Shown one piece after another: positions 9,022 to 15,965 of a stretch of 24,677 bases of DNA; position 1 is the stretch's first letter, and each line of letters opens with the position of its first letter. Under the pieces are notes generated by a model that was not told the origin of the DNA, made no database searches, and saw nothing but the letters and a program-made list of their open reading frames with translations. Made by a program: the position numbers and the translations under genes. The stretch is from CAZJNX01 sp964547415. GTDB taxonomy: Bacteria; Pseudomonadota; Alphaproteobacteria; Rhizobiales; Amorphaceae. The stretch is taken from NCBI GenBank assembly GCA_964547415.1, contig CAZJNX010000045.1:1-24677 (forward strand), given 5' to 3'.

Positions 9022-10004
9022 TCAGCCGCCCCCGGGCGCCGCGGTGGCCTTCAGCATGAGGCGCGACAGGGCGAGCACGAGGATCGTGATCGCGAACAGG
9101 ATGATGCCGAGCTCCATCAGCGCGGCGGGGTAGAGCGTGCCGGTCGCCTCGGTGAACTCGTTCGCGATGGTCGCGGAGATGGTCGTCCCGGGCATGAACA
9201 GGGACGGTGCGAGGTTGTGGGCGTTCCCGATCACGAAGGTGACCGCCATCGTCTCTCCGAGCGCACGGCCGAGGCCGAGGATCACCCCGCCGATGAGGCC
9301 GATGAGGCCGGCCGGCACGAGGACGAGCCGCACGACCTCGAAGCGGGTGGAGCCGATCCCGTAGGCCGCCTCGCGCATCACGGTGGGCACCGACAGGAGG
9401 ACGTCGCGCATCACCGCGGTGATGAGCGGGATCGTCATGATGGCGAGGATGACGCCGGCGGTGAACACACCGATGCCGATCGGCGGCGGCCCGAACAGCG
9501 TGCCGAGCAGCGGCACGCCGGCGAAGGCCTCGATGATGGGCGGCTGGATGTGCAGCGCCATGAAGGGAGCGAAGACGAGAAGGCCCCACATGCCAAAGAT
9601 GATCGATGGAATGCCGGCCATCAACTCGATCAGCCGGCCGAGCGCGGCGCCGATCCGCGGGGGGCGATCTCCGTGATGAAGACGGCGAAACCGAAGGAGA
9701 TCGGGATCGCGAACACCATCGCGATCGCCGATGAGACCAGCGTGCCGACGATCGCCGGCCAGGCGCCGAACTCGTCCTCGACCGGGTTCCAGGTGGAGGA
9801 CGCGACGAAGCCGACCCCGAACTTCTCGATCGAGGGCCACGCCGCGATGATCTGCACGACGAGGATCGCGAACAGCATGCCGATGAGCGCGATGCCGAGG
9901 ATGCGGGAGATCCCGGCGAACAACGGGTCGCCGATCGACGGGCTGGCGGTCCCGGAGAGCGGCGGTGCCGCGCTTCCGGTATTCTCGACGGTGGTCTGGG
10001 CCAT
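9022..10004 (-). CDS. pstC: Phosphate ABC transporter permease PstC, with one frameshift
   Basis: Read across one indel this encodes a 327-aa PstC, the usual length, with six or seven hydrophobic helices. The N-terminal frame (ATG 10004) ends '...FGFAVFITEIAP', then the frame changes and continues 'PRIGAALGRLIELMAGIPS', 'IIFGMWGLLVFAPF', the ABC-permease loop 'EAAYGIGSTRFEVVRLVLVPAG' and 'GLGRALGETMAVTFVIGN'. The break is at the G6 run 9659-9664. Adding one base restores the spacing expected from E. coli PstC ('ELAPGWLRRPLGTAIELLA'). PstC forms the inner-membrane channel with PstA, energised by PstB and fed by PstS. Here pstS lies upstream but is truncated, and no pstA follows the stop at 9022; the coiled-coil gene abuts instead. 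Either the indel is an assembly error or the gene is dead. The permease may lack partners in any case. Confidence 0.88.
9659..9664 (-). other. Apparent -1 frameshift site in pstC (G6/C6 run)
   Basis: On the coding strand this is a six-C run between the codons for EI and RIGAAL. Seven C would give E-I-A-P-P-R-I-G, which matches the spacing of the family; six C leads to a stop 9 codons later. Homopolymer indels are typical both of slippage mutations and of long-read assembly error. Confidence 0.75.
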
Positions 10005-10093
10005 GGCGGGTCCTGTCGTCGCGCCTCGAAGGATGCCGGCCGACCCGCCGTGGGGGTTAACCCCGCCGCCGCGGCCGACCTCCTGCTCCCGAT

Positions 10094-10118
10094 GGCGCCG
10101 CGGGTGGGCCGCGGCGCC
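10094..10118. terminator. Hairpin in the pstS-pstC spacer (10-bp stem)
   Basis: A perfect inverted repeat: GGCGCCGCGG at 10094-10103 and CCGCGGCGCC at 10109-10118 with a 5-nt loop. It lies between the pstS stop and the pstC start, next to a second and stronger hairpin. No T-tract follows, so it is more likely an mRNA-stabilising or attenuating structure than a full terminator. Confidence 0.5.
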
Positions 10119-10129
10119 CGTTCCCGTCT

Positions 10130-10159
10130 CGCCGGGCGGCGGTGACGCGCCGCCCGGCG
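10130..10159. terminator. Strong hairpin directly downstream of pstS (12-bp stem)
   Basis: CGCCGGGCGGCG (10130-10141) and its exact reverse complement (10148-10159) flank a 6-nt loop. On the minus strand it begins 8 nt after the pstS stop (10168). Such structures often follow pstS and keep binding-protein mRNA more abundant than permease mRNA, by partial termination or 3' protection. There is no U-tract, so read-through into pstC is expected. Confidence 0.62.
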
Positions 10160-10167
10160 GGCTGTGA

Positions 10168-10703
10168 TCAGTTGCTCGCTTCCCAGAGGGCCGCGCCGTC
10201 CGGCCCCTTGATCTGCTCGGCCCAGGTCTTCTCGATCAGGTCGTACACCGTCTCCGGGATCGAAAGGTAATCGAGTTTCCGGGCGGCATCGGTGCCGTTC
10301 TTGAAGGACCAGTCGAAGAAGTCGAGCGTGGCCTTGGTGGCGGCCGCGTCCTCGGCCTCGGCGCGGGTGAGCACGAAGGTGGTGGCGAGGATCGGCCAGC
10401 TCTGCGCGCCCGGCTGGTTGGTGAGGATGAGGTAGAAGCCCGGCGCGTCGGCGTAGCCCTGTGCGGCGCCCTCGGCGGCGGCCTTGAAGCTGTCCATGGT
10501 CGCCTCGATGGCGTTGCCGTCGTGGTTCACCATCTTGGTGTAGGCCAGCTTGTTCTCGAGCGCGTAGGCGTACTCGACGTAGCCGATCGAGTTCGGCACG
10601 CTCTGCACGTACTGGGCGACGCCGGCGTTGCCCTTGCCGCCGATGCCGGTCGGCCAGTTCACCTCGGTCGAGGAGCCCACCTGGCTGTCCCAGTCGGACG
10701 AGA
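10168..10703 (-). pseudogene. pstS: Phosphate-binding protein PstS, C-terminal half only (5' end lost to IS)
   Basis: About 178 codons of PstS: 'SDWDSQVGSSTEVNWPTGIG', 'GKGNAGVAQYVQSVPNSIGY', 'VEYAYALENKLAYTKMVN', 'GADGAALWEASN'-like C-terminus. The GKGN-GV block and the 'IGYVEYAYA' phosphate-site segment identify the family. The normal N-terminal half (signal peptide and first lobe, about 160 residues) is missing. Upstream of codon S-D-W the sequence becomes the coding sequence of an IS481-like transposase in another frame (junction about 10700-10706). Without signal peptide and first lobe it cannot bind phosphate or reach the periplasm. A GTG at 10680 is an incidental start. The promoter and any Pho box are also gone. 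Confidence 0.85.
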
Positions 10704-11088
10704 CTGCCGAGGCCGTTCTCGTTGAGAATCTTTTGGATCGTGATCGCGGACAGCCGCGTGCCCTCCAGCGCCAGCATCGCCTCGAGACGGTTGCAGCCGT
10801 AGGCGGGGTGCTCGAGCGCCAGCGCCTTGATCCGCGCCACGACGGGTTCGGGCGTCGTCTGCGGATGGCTCTTGTGGATCGGCGGCAGGTCCTCGAGGCC
10901 CTCGAAGCCCTGCGTCTGGAACCGTCGCTTCCCCTCGTAGAAGCTCGTGCGGTCGAGGCCGCGCTGACGGCAGGCCTCCGCCACGTTCCCCAGTTCCTTC
11001 GCCAGTTCCAGGACGCTCAGACGCTGCTGGCCAGCTTCGTGCCGGAGTCCCGTCTGGCTGACGCGGCGTTCGTCGATCCTTTGGCCAT
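10704..11088 (-). pseudogene. IS481-like transposase, N-terminal fragment with a frameshift
   Basis: From ATG 11088 the frame reads 'MAKGSTN' and is soon lost. With one more A in the A3 run at 11080-11082 it would read 'MAKRIDERRVSQTGLRHEAG', the expected family start. The second frame continues 'LSVLELAKELGNVAEACRQ', 'GLDRTSFYEGKRRFQTQGFE', 'DLPPIHKSHPQTT', 'HPAYGCNRLEAMLALEGT' and 'ITIQKILNENGLG', an HTH domain plus the start of the second HTH linker typical of about 370-aa IS481-type transposases. It ends at about residue 125, before the rve/DDE catalytic domain, so it is inactive. G replaces the usual W in 'FYEGKRRF'. Confidence 0.75.
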
Positions 11089-11138
11089 GGCGATCTCCTT
11101 CCTTGCCACGATAGCACGGGAAGAAGCTTAAGAGGACA
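10704..11138 (-). mobile_element. Left-end fragment of an IS481-like insertion sequence
   Basis: On the minus strand the element begins at 11138 with TGTCCTCTTAAGCTTC; a 5'-TGT terminus is characteristic of IS481-type elements. It continues through a ribosome-binding site (AAGGAGA) and the first third of the transposase, then stops abruptly at about 10704 inside pstS. The right end and the catalytic DDE region are missing, so target-site duplications cannot be checked. The fragment is inserted in, or abutted to, an IS3-type transposase remnant upstream (11139-11345). Confidence 0.72.
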
Positions 11139-11345
11139 CCCGGAGGGTCCCGAAGCGGGGCTCGACCGCCACCAGCATCCCGTCCCGCCCATCAGCGCCG
11201 CAGATCCTGCGCCCGTGACCGCCCGCCAGGCGATGATCTCCCGCTCGTGCGCATCGATCACGAAGGCGACGCAGACGAGCCCGCCGTTCCATGAGGGGAA
11301 CTCAAGCCCGTCGTTGCACCAGCGCAAGGCCGGCCCATGACGAAG
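11139..11345 (-). pseudogene. IS3-family transposase OrfB, internal fragment with a frameshift
   Basis: The fragment reads 'LRWCNDGLEFPSWNGG', 'VCVAFVIDAHEREIIAWRAV', 'TGAG', the core of an IS3-type OrfB integrase domain around the first catalytic Asp region (family: RWCSDGxEF... VxFxxDxxDREIIxW). After 'TGAG' one base seems missing in the GG run near 11200. The other frame then continues 'ICGADGRDGMLVAVEPRFGT', matching the family's 'ISGxDVRDxML.AVExRFG'. The sequence stops where the IS481-like terminus begins at 11138. Both ends of the IS3 element are absent. The left boundary near 11345 is approximate. Non-functional. Confidence 0.68.
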
Positions 11346-11369
11346 GGACCCGGGCGCTGGCCGGCGGGG

Positions 11370-11798
11370 TCAGTGGCGGGCGACGGTCGCGAGGGGACGG
11401 CCGGTCGGCTCGGCAAGGAGCTGCGGCGCGGCGACGGCATGGCCCGCGTTCATCACCGGGCGAAAGGCCTCCACGAGGCTCGCCTCGAGGCCGGCGACGG
11501 AGGCCCCGTTGAGGGACCGGCAATGGACCAGCACATGGGTGGCGCCGTGGGCGCGCGCCAGCGTCTGCAGAAGGGGATCCTCCAGCTCCTCCCGCAGGTT
11601 GGGCGTGGTGCGCACGTACACGATGGAGGGGCCGAGGGAATCGGGCAGCTGCCGCGCCAGGGCGAAGGTGGCCACCATCGGCGCCATCCGCGCCGACAGG
11701 GGAAAGCGCGAGAAGACATGGGTTTCCCCGCGCGAATCCGTCAACTGGACGAAGTCCTGCGGGCGCTCGCCCGGCACGGTGGTTTCCATGATGTCCAT
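11370..11798 (-). CDS. Hypothetical protein, 142 aa
   Basis: I do not recognise a family. The start ATG at 11798 is well supported by AAGGAGAGG about 6 nt upstream on the minus strand ('MDIMETTVPGERPQDFVQLT'). A second ATG three codons in is an alternative. The protein is soluble-looking with no signal peptide or membrane helix. It contains 'FVQLTDSRGETHVFSRFPLS' and 'IVYVRTTPNLREELEDPLL', and a C-terminal segment 'GATHVLVHCRSLNGASVAGL' that could form an alpha/beta fold. It is divergent from recO with a putative promoter between them, and its 3' end faces the IS scar 25 bp away. The C-terminus looks natural, but truncation by the IS cannot be excluded. Confidence 0.62.
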   Translation of the reverse strand: MDIMETTVPGERPQDFVQLTDSRGETHVFSRFPLSARMAPMVATFALARQLPDSLGPSIVYVRTTPNLREELEDPLLQTLARAHGATHVLVHCRSLNGASVAGLEASLVEAFRPVMNAGHAVAAPQLLAEPTGRPLATVARH

Positions 11799-11862
11799 CG
11801 GTCCCTCTCCTTCGAGGCGGCTCGCCGGCACCCGGGTGGGCCGCTTCAGCCGATCCGGAGGC

Positions 11863-11891
11863 AACATACGCCACATGAGAGAGATATTCAA
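11863..11891 (-). promoter_or_regulatory. Putative sigma-70 promoter of the 142-aa hypothetical gene
   Basis: In a locally AT-rich patch of an otherwise GC-rich genome, the minus strand carries TTGAAT (11891-11886), a 17-nt spacer and TATGTT (11868-11863). The predicted start near 11856 would leave a leader of about 58 nt before ATG 11798. Each hexamer matches consensus at four of six positions. Confidence 0.4.
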
Positions 11892-11929
11892 CCTCAATTC
11901 GAACAATCGCATCGAAGGACCGACCTGAG

Positions 11930-12694
11930 GTGGAATGGCACGACCAGGGGATCGTCCTCGCCGCCCGCCCCTTCGGCGAGCATGCGCGGATCATCGAGGT
12001 GCTCGCCCGGGAGCGCGGGCGTTGCGCGGGCCTCGTCAGGGGCGCCCGGCAGCCGCGCATGCGCGCGACGCTGCAGCCCGGCAACGCGGTGCGCCTGCGC
12101 TGGCGGGCACGGCTCGACGACCAGCTCGGCGCCTTCGACCTCGAGTTGATACACGGACGTGCCGGCAACCTCATTGAGACAGGTCATGGCGCCTTCGGCC
12201 TCGGCTGGCTCTCCTCGCTCCTGCGGCTTCTCCCGGAGCGCGAGCCGAACCGGCGCCTCCACGACGTGACGAGCCTCGTCCTCGATTCCTTCGCCGAGCC
12301 GGCGATGGCGGCCGAAGGAGCGATCCGGCTGGAGCTGACGTTCCTGGAGGAGATCGGCTTCGGCCTCGACCTGTCGGCCTGCGCGGCCACGGGCACGCGC
12401 GAGAACCTCGCCTACGTCTCCCCGCGCACGGGCCGGGCGGTGAGCGCGGCGGCCGGGGCGCCCTACGCGGGGCGCCTGCTGCCGCTGCCGGCATTCCTGC
12501 TGGCCGAGCCGGACCCGCCGCCGCGCGAGGCGCTGGTCGAGGGGTTCGAGCTGACCGGCTACTTCCTCGAGCGGTCCGTGCGCCAGCTCTTCGACCGCCC
12601 GCTGCCGGACGGGCGGGCCCGCTTCGTCGCCGCGGTCCTGCGGCGCTGTCCCGAGGCCCCGGAAAGACGCGCGGGCCCGGAAACAGGCGCTTGA
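11930..12694 (+). CDS. recO: DNA repair protein RecO
   Basis: A 254-aa RecO. The N-terminal OB fold reads 'MEWHDQGIVLAARPFGEHAR', 'IIEVLARERGRCAGLVRGAR' (GEH-A-I pattern and 'GxxxGLVRGARS'-like loop). The helical C-terminal part includes 'LELTFLEEIGFGLDLSACA' and 'LAYVSPRTGRAVSAAAG'. The zinc cysteines of some RecO proteins are largely absent, as in many alphaproteobacteria. It would load RecA onto SSB-coated gaps with RecR. Start GTG 11930 follows AAGGA about 10 nt upstream. The stop codon overlaps the TTGACA box of the tRNA-Asp promoter. Confidence 0.92.
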   Translation: MEWHDQGIVLAARPFGEHARIIEVLARERGRCAGLVRGARQPRMRATLQPGNAVRLRWRARLDDQLGAFDLELIHGRAGNLIETGHGAFGLGWLSSLLRLLPEREPNRRLHDVTSLVLDSFAEPAMAAEGAIRLELTFLEEIGFGLDLSACAATGTRENLAYVSPRTGRAVSAAAGAPYAGRLLPLPAFLLAEPDPPPREALVEGFELTGYFLERSVRQLFDRPLPDGRARFVAAVLRRCPEAPERRAGPETGA

Positions 12695-12719
12695 CAGGGG
12701 GCGGGGACCCGCATATTTC
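12691..12719 (+). promoter_or_regulatory. Putative sigma-70 promoter of tRNA-Asp
   Basis: A perfect -35 hexamer TTGACA (12691-12696), overlapping the recO stop, is followed by a short AT-rich -10 patch (CATATTTC, 12712-12719) about 15-17 nt downstream. The mature tRNA starts at 12751, a normal distance for a 5' leader. Confidence 0.55.
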
Positions 12720-12750
12720 CACGGTCCCGGGCGGCGCCGTCGCCCGGCGC

Positions 12751-12827
12751 GGGGGTGTAGCTCAGTTGGTTAGAGTGCCGGCCTGTCACGCCGGAGGTCG
12801 CGGGTTCGAGCCCCGTCACTCCCGCCA
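12751..12827 (+). tRNA. tRNA-Asp (GTC)
   Basis: A 77-nt cloverleaf: acceptor GGGGGTG pairs with CACTCCC (one G-T pair), D-arm GCTCAGTTGGTTAGAGT, anticodon stem CCGGC/GCCGG with loop CTGTCAC and anticodon GTC at 12785-12787, T-arm with GGTTCGAGCCC, discriminator G and encoded CCA at 12825-12827. Confidence 0.97.
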
Positions 12828-13287
12828 TTTCGCACCCGAGACGTCGCTTCCCGCCTGACACGTCCCGATTGGACACGTACGCACTGGGATGGTCGGCCGG
12901 CCGCCTTACGGGTGCCTGCCGGCCCCAGATCCATTCCTCGCATCCGAGGGGGCCGCCGCGCCTGCTCTCGCCGTGACCGGGCGGTCCGGCTCGCCGGGAG
13001 CACTCCCGGGACCGGCCCGGCCGAAGCCGCGCTGGGCGCGCAACCGGACGGGCGGTGCGGGACGCCGGCGTGCCTCGCGCACGTTCACGGAAGGTCACCG
13101 CCCTCGGCCCGGAGCCGGCGGCGGAGGCGGCGGGAGCCGGACCCGCGCACACCCGGTCGCCATGATCACCGCCGCACGGACGGCGCGAGGCCGCTGCCGG
13201 AGCGCCGGCATGGCCCCGTTTCAGCGCGCAGCGGGCGGGCGGCGATCCCGCGCCCGCGTCCGCGCGGCCCGCGACGCCCGGACGATG
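12828..13287. other. Intergenic region after tRNA-Asp
   Basis: About 460 bp between the tRNA and the convergent DUF5368-like gene. It is very GC-rich. Open frames exist on both strands but none resembles a known protein or has a good ribosome-binding site. I saw no integrase, no repeated copy of the tRNA 3' end and no strong terminator. Confidence 0.5.
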
Positions 13288-13647
13288 TCAGTTCGCCGGC
13301 GCCCGCCGCCGCCACAGGAGCGATTCGAGGGTGTAGACGAGGATCGCCATCCCCACCGCGCCCAGCGCCGCGACGGCGAGAAGCACGATCACGTCGATCG
13401 GCCCGCCCACGTCGGAAAAGCCGGAGTGGGTGACGGCCTGGACGAACAGGACCGCCGCGACCGCCCCGAGGGGCATCGACAGCTGGGCAAGCAGAAACTT
13501 CCGCCAGCTCACCGAACGGTCCCGGACCAGCACGTAAAGGTAAAGGGCCGTGACGAGCACCGCCGCCGCCACCATCGCCCAGAACAGGCCGCGGCCGAAC
13601 ATCTCCTCGAAGACGGCGATCATCGTCCCGGCGTCGAGTTCCTTCAT
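13288..13647 (-). CDS. DUF5368-like small membrane protein
   Basis: A 119-aa integral membrane protein starting 'MKELDAGTMIAVFEEMFGRG'. It has about three hydrophobic helices: 'LFWAMVAAAVLVTALYLYVL', a second around 'LSMPLGAVAAVLFVQAV', and a third 'VIVLLAVAALGAVGMAILVY', with the conserved-looking 'THSGFSDVGGPID' between the last two. I recognise this pattern as DUF5368, often found next to FAD-dependent sulfide oxidoreductases. It follows the sulfide:quinone oxidoreductase by 11 bp in the same direction and shares its transcript. A role as a membrane partner or quinone-side anchor is an inference. AGGAGG-like GAGGCATGCC precedes the start. Confidence 0.72.
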   Translation of the reverse strand: MKELDAGTMIAVFEEMFGRGLFWAMVAAAVLVTALYLYVLVRDRSVSWRKFLLAQLSMPLGAVAAVLFVQAVTHSGFSDVGGPIDVIVLLAVAALGAVGMAILVYTLESLLWRRRAPAN

Positions 13648-13658
13648 GGCATGCCTCC

Positions 13659-14966
13659 TCAGGCGCGGCCGCGCAGCATGGCGTTGTAGGTCGCCTTCAG
13701 CGCGATCTCCTTCATCAGCCAGCTGATCCACAGCTCCTCCAGCGGGGCGATCACCCCGGGGAAGGAGGGCTTCAGGTTGTCGTGGTAGTCGAACTCGATC
13801 AGCATCGCCCGCCCGATCCGGGTGATGAGCGGGCAGGACGTGTACCCGTCGTAGGCGAGCGTCCCCTCGCCCCCCGTGATCGTGGCGACGAGATGGTCCT
13901 CGACCACCGGCACCTGCCACTTCACGCTCGCCGCGGTCTTGCCCTTGGGCACGCCCGCCACGTCGCCGACGGCGAAGATCTCCGGGTAGCGACGGTGGCG
14001 CAGGCTCGCCCGGTCGACCTCCGCCCAGCCCTGGTCGGTCCACCGGTCCGCCCATGACAGGCCCGCCTCGCGCACGAACGCGGGCGCCCGCTGGGGCGGG
14101 ATCACGTGGAGGTAGTCGTACTCGATCTCGCTCGGCCCGTCGGGCGTCTCGAAGGTGGCGCGGCGGGCGCTGGCGTCGACCGCCCGCAGGACGTGGGAGT
14201 AGACCGGCGTGATCCCCCGGTCCTCGAACAGCATCCGCACCTTTTCCGACACGATCGGCACGCCGAACAGGCTCGCGTTGTTGGCGGCGTAGACGATCTC
14301 CGTGCGCCCCGCGTTGCCGGCGCGGCGGGCGATGTCGTCGACGAGGAAGGTGTGCTTGATGGGCGCGCCCGCGCACTTCATCTCCGTGTCCGGGCGGGTG
14401 AAAACGGCCCGCCCCCCCTCCTCGGCGAAGCGGGAGGCCGCCTGCCAGGTCCGGGCGGCGTACTCGGGCCCGGCATAGAGGGCGCCGAGCCCGTCGCGGC
14501 CCACCATGTCGAGGGAGAACCCCTCGATGGCCTCGTGGTCGAGGACGAGGCCGGGCGCCAGCACCAGGAAGTCGTAGTCGACCGTCCGTCCCCCGTCGGT
14601 GGAGACGGTGCGGCTTTCCGGATCGACGGCGGCGACCGCCTCCTCGATCAGGGTGATGCCGTCGGGAAGCCAGTCGGTCGTCCGGGAGACCACGTAGTCC
14701 GGCGGCTTGAGCCCGGCCGCGACGAGGCTGAGGCCGGGCTGGTAGAGGTGCTCCCGGCGCGGGTCGATCACGGTGATGCGGGCGCCCTCGAGCCTGTCGA
14801 CGAGACGGTTCGCAAGGGCGGTGCCCGCCGCGCCCGCCCCGATCACGACGACGTGGGCGCTGGTCGCCACCGGCGCCGCCCGTGCTCCGCCCTCGCGGGC
14901 GGACACGGTCGCCGCCACCGCGCCGCCACCCAGGGTGGCCGCGAGAAGCTGCCTGCGGTCGAGCAT
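13659..14966 (-). CDS. sqr: Type II sulfide:quinone oxidoreductase (FAD/NAD-binding flavoprotein)
   Basis: A 435-aa two-dinucleotide-binding-domain flavoprotein. It has the FAD motif 'VVVIGAGAAGTALANRL' (39-55), then 'YQPGLSLVAAG', the second nucleotide-binding region, and the FAD signature 'EIFAVGDVAGVPKGKTAAS' near 330-347. The two redox cysteines of type II enzymes are present: C198 in 'EMKCAGAPIKH' and C378 in 'YTSCPLITR', matching mitochondrial SQOR. It oxidises sulfide and passes electrons to quinone. The N-terminus 'MLDRRQLLAATLGGGAVAAT' looks like a twin-arginine signal, which would put it in the periplasm. The start is supported by GAGGGAGG about 8 nt upstream. It is the first gene of a two-gene operon with the DUF5368-like protein. 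Confidence 0.87.
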   Translation of the reverse strand: MLDRRQLLAATLGGGAVAATVSAREGGARAAPVATSAHVVVIGAGAAGTALANRLVDRLEGARITVIDPRREHLYQPGLSLVAAGLKPPDYVVSRTTDWLPDGITLIEEAVAAVDPESRTVSTDGGRTVDYDFLVLAPGLVLDHEAIEGFSLDMVGRDGLGALYAGPEYAARTWQAASRFAEEGGRAVFTRPDTEMKCAGAPIKHTFLVDDIARRAGNAGRTEIVYAANNASLFGVPIVSEKVRMLFEDRGITPVYSHVLRAVDASARRATFETPDGPSEIEYDYLHVIPPQRAPAFVREAGLSWADRWTDQGWAEVDRASLRHRRYPEIFAVGDVAGVPKGKTAASVKWQVPVVEDHLVATITGGEGTLAYDGYTSCPLITRIGRAMLIEFDYHDNLKPSFPGVIAPLEELWISWLMKEIALKATYNAMLRGRA

Positions 14967-15278
14967 CGTCGTCCTCCCTCAACCCGCCGGCCCGTGCGGA
15001 TCCTCCACCCGGTCGCCCGTCCGTCCCCTTCGGCCGAGCGTGGAAGGGGTCGGGCGCGGCGGCCGGTCCGACGGCGGCGTCCTTCTGTCCTTCGCGCCGG
15101 CAAGATCGCGTGCCGGCGCCTCCGTCTCGGCTCGCGCGGATCCGCGGAGAAGTCATTGATCTATGGCAAAGGCCGCGTCGCGCTCCCGACGCCGGACAAC
15201 AAGCAGGCCTCTTCGCGCGCTTGCGGGCCGTCGAGGACTGGCGCAGGGTGCGGCGGCAACGCCCAGGAGGAGCCGACG
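14967..15278. other. Divergent intergenic region between sqr and moaB
   Basis: About 312 bp that must hold the promoters of sqr (minus) and moaB (plus). I found no convincing sigma-70 box pair or operator-like palindrome. The open frames crossing it are GC-rich shadows without recognisable domains. Confidence 0.45.
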
Positions 15279-15845
15279 ATGCCCGGGATCGACCAGGAGC
15301 GGCCGTTCGTGCCGGTGCGCCTCGCCATCCTCACCGTCTCCGACACCCGCACCCCGGCCGAGGACCGCTCGGGCGACACGCTGGAGGCGCTCGCGCGCGA
15401 GGCCGGTCACGAGGTGGTCGAGCGGGCGATCGTGCGGGACGAGCCCTCGCAGATCCGCTCCACCGTCAAGGGCTGGTGCCGCTCGGGGGCGATCGACGCG
15501 GTCATCACCACCGGGGGAACCGGCTTCACGGGCCGCGACGTCACGCCCGAGACGCTCGAGCCCCTGTTCGACAAACGCATGGACGGCTTTTCCCTCCTCT
15601 TCCACCTGCGCTCGCTCGAGACGGTGGGCCTGTCGACGATCCAGTCCCGCGCCACGGCCGGCCTCGTCGGCGCCACCTTCGTGTTCGTGCTGCCCGGCTC
15701 GCCCGGCGCCTGCCGGGACGCCTGGAACGGGATCCTCGCCGCGCAGCTCGACATCCGCTACCGGCCCTGCAACTTCGTGGAGATCATGCCCCGCCTCGAG
15801 GAGCACCTGCCCGAAGACGTCCGCCGCCGCGGCCGCGCGGGCTGA
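15279..15845 (+). CDS. moaB: Molybdenum cofactor biosynthesis protein B (MoaB)
   Basis: A 188-aa MoaB/Mog-fold protein. It shows 'RLAILTVSDTRTPAEDRSGD' near the N-terminus, the molybdopterin-binding loop 'VITTGGTGFTGRDVTPETLE' (about 75-94), the 'FDKRMDGFSLLFH' segment and 'VLPGSPGACRDAW' (about 155-167). MoaB-type proteins adenylate molybdopterin or have an accessory role in cofactor synthesis. ATG 15279 has AGGAGGAG 7-10 nt upstream. It stands between sqr and the TRAP operon. The 120-bp spacer to dctP contains a small hairpin, so shared transcription is possible but not shown. Confidence 0.93.
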   Translation: MPGIDQERPFVPVRLAILTVSDTRTPAEDRSGDTLEALAREAGHEVVERAIVRDEPSQIRSTVKGWCRSGAIDAVITTGGTGFTGRDVTPETLEPLFDKRMDGFSLLFHLRSLETVGLSTIQSRATAGLVGATFVFVLPGSPGACRDAWNGILAAQLDIRYRPCNFVEIMPRLEEHLPEDVRRRGRAG

Positions 15846-15902
15846 GGCGTGCGACGGGCGGGCTTTATCGCCGCGCAAGCAGGAGCTAGAAGGAACGGAC
15901 GA

Positions 15903-15919
15903 CCGGCGGAAAACGCCGG
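15903..15919. terminator. Small hairpin between moaB and dctP
   Basis: CCGGCG (15903-15908) and CGCCGG (15914-15919) form a perfect 6-bp stem with a GAAAA loop. It lies 58 nt after the moaB stop. It lacks a T-tract, so termination would be weak. Confidence 0.35.
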
Positions 15920-15965
15920 CGCCATCGGGCCGCCCGCAGCGGCCCTCATGAAGGGAGGACCTCCT

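Noticed and set aside
9022..10167. Extension of the coiled-coil frame beyond 9021
   Set aside because: The residues are the antisense of pstC and its spacer; the coiled-coil pattern stops at about residue 428.
12559..13152. Minus-strand open frame containing 'VTGLEPATSGVTGRHSNQL'
   Set aside because: That peptide is the antisense translation of tRNA-Asp, a well-known spurious annotation; the rest is GC-rich shadow.
12751..13287. tRNA-Asp as an attachment site for an integrated element
   Set aside because: No integrase gene and no second copy of the tRNA 3' end were seen in the window; the island on the left has other genes between it and the tRNA.
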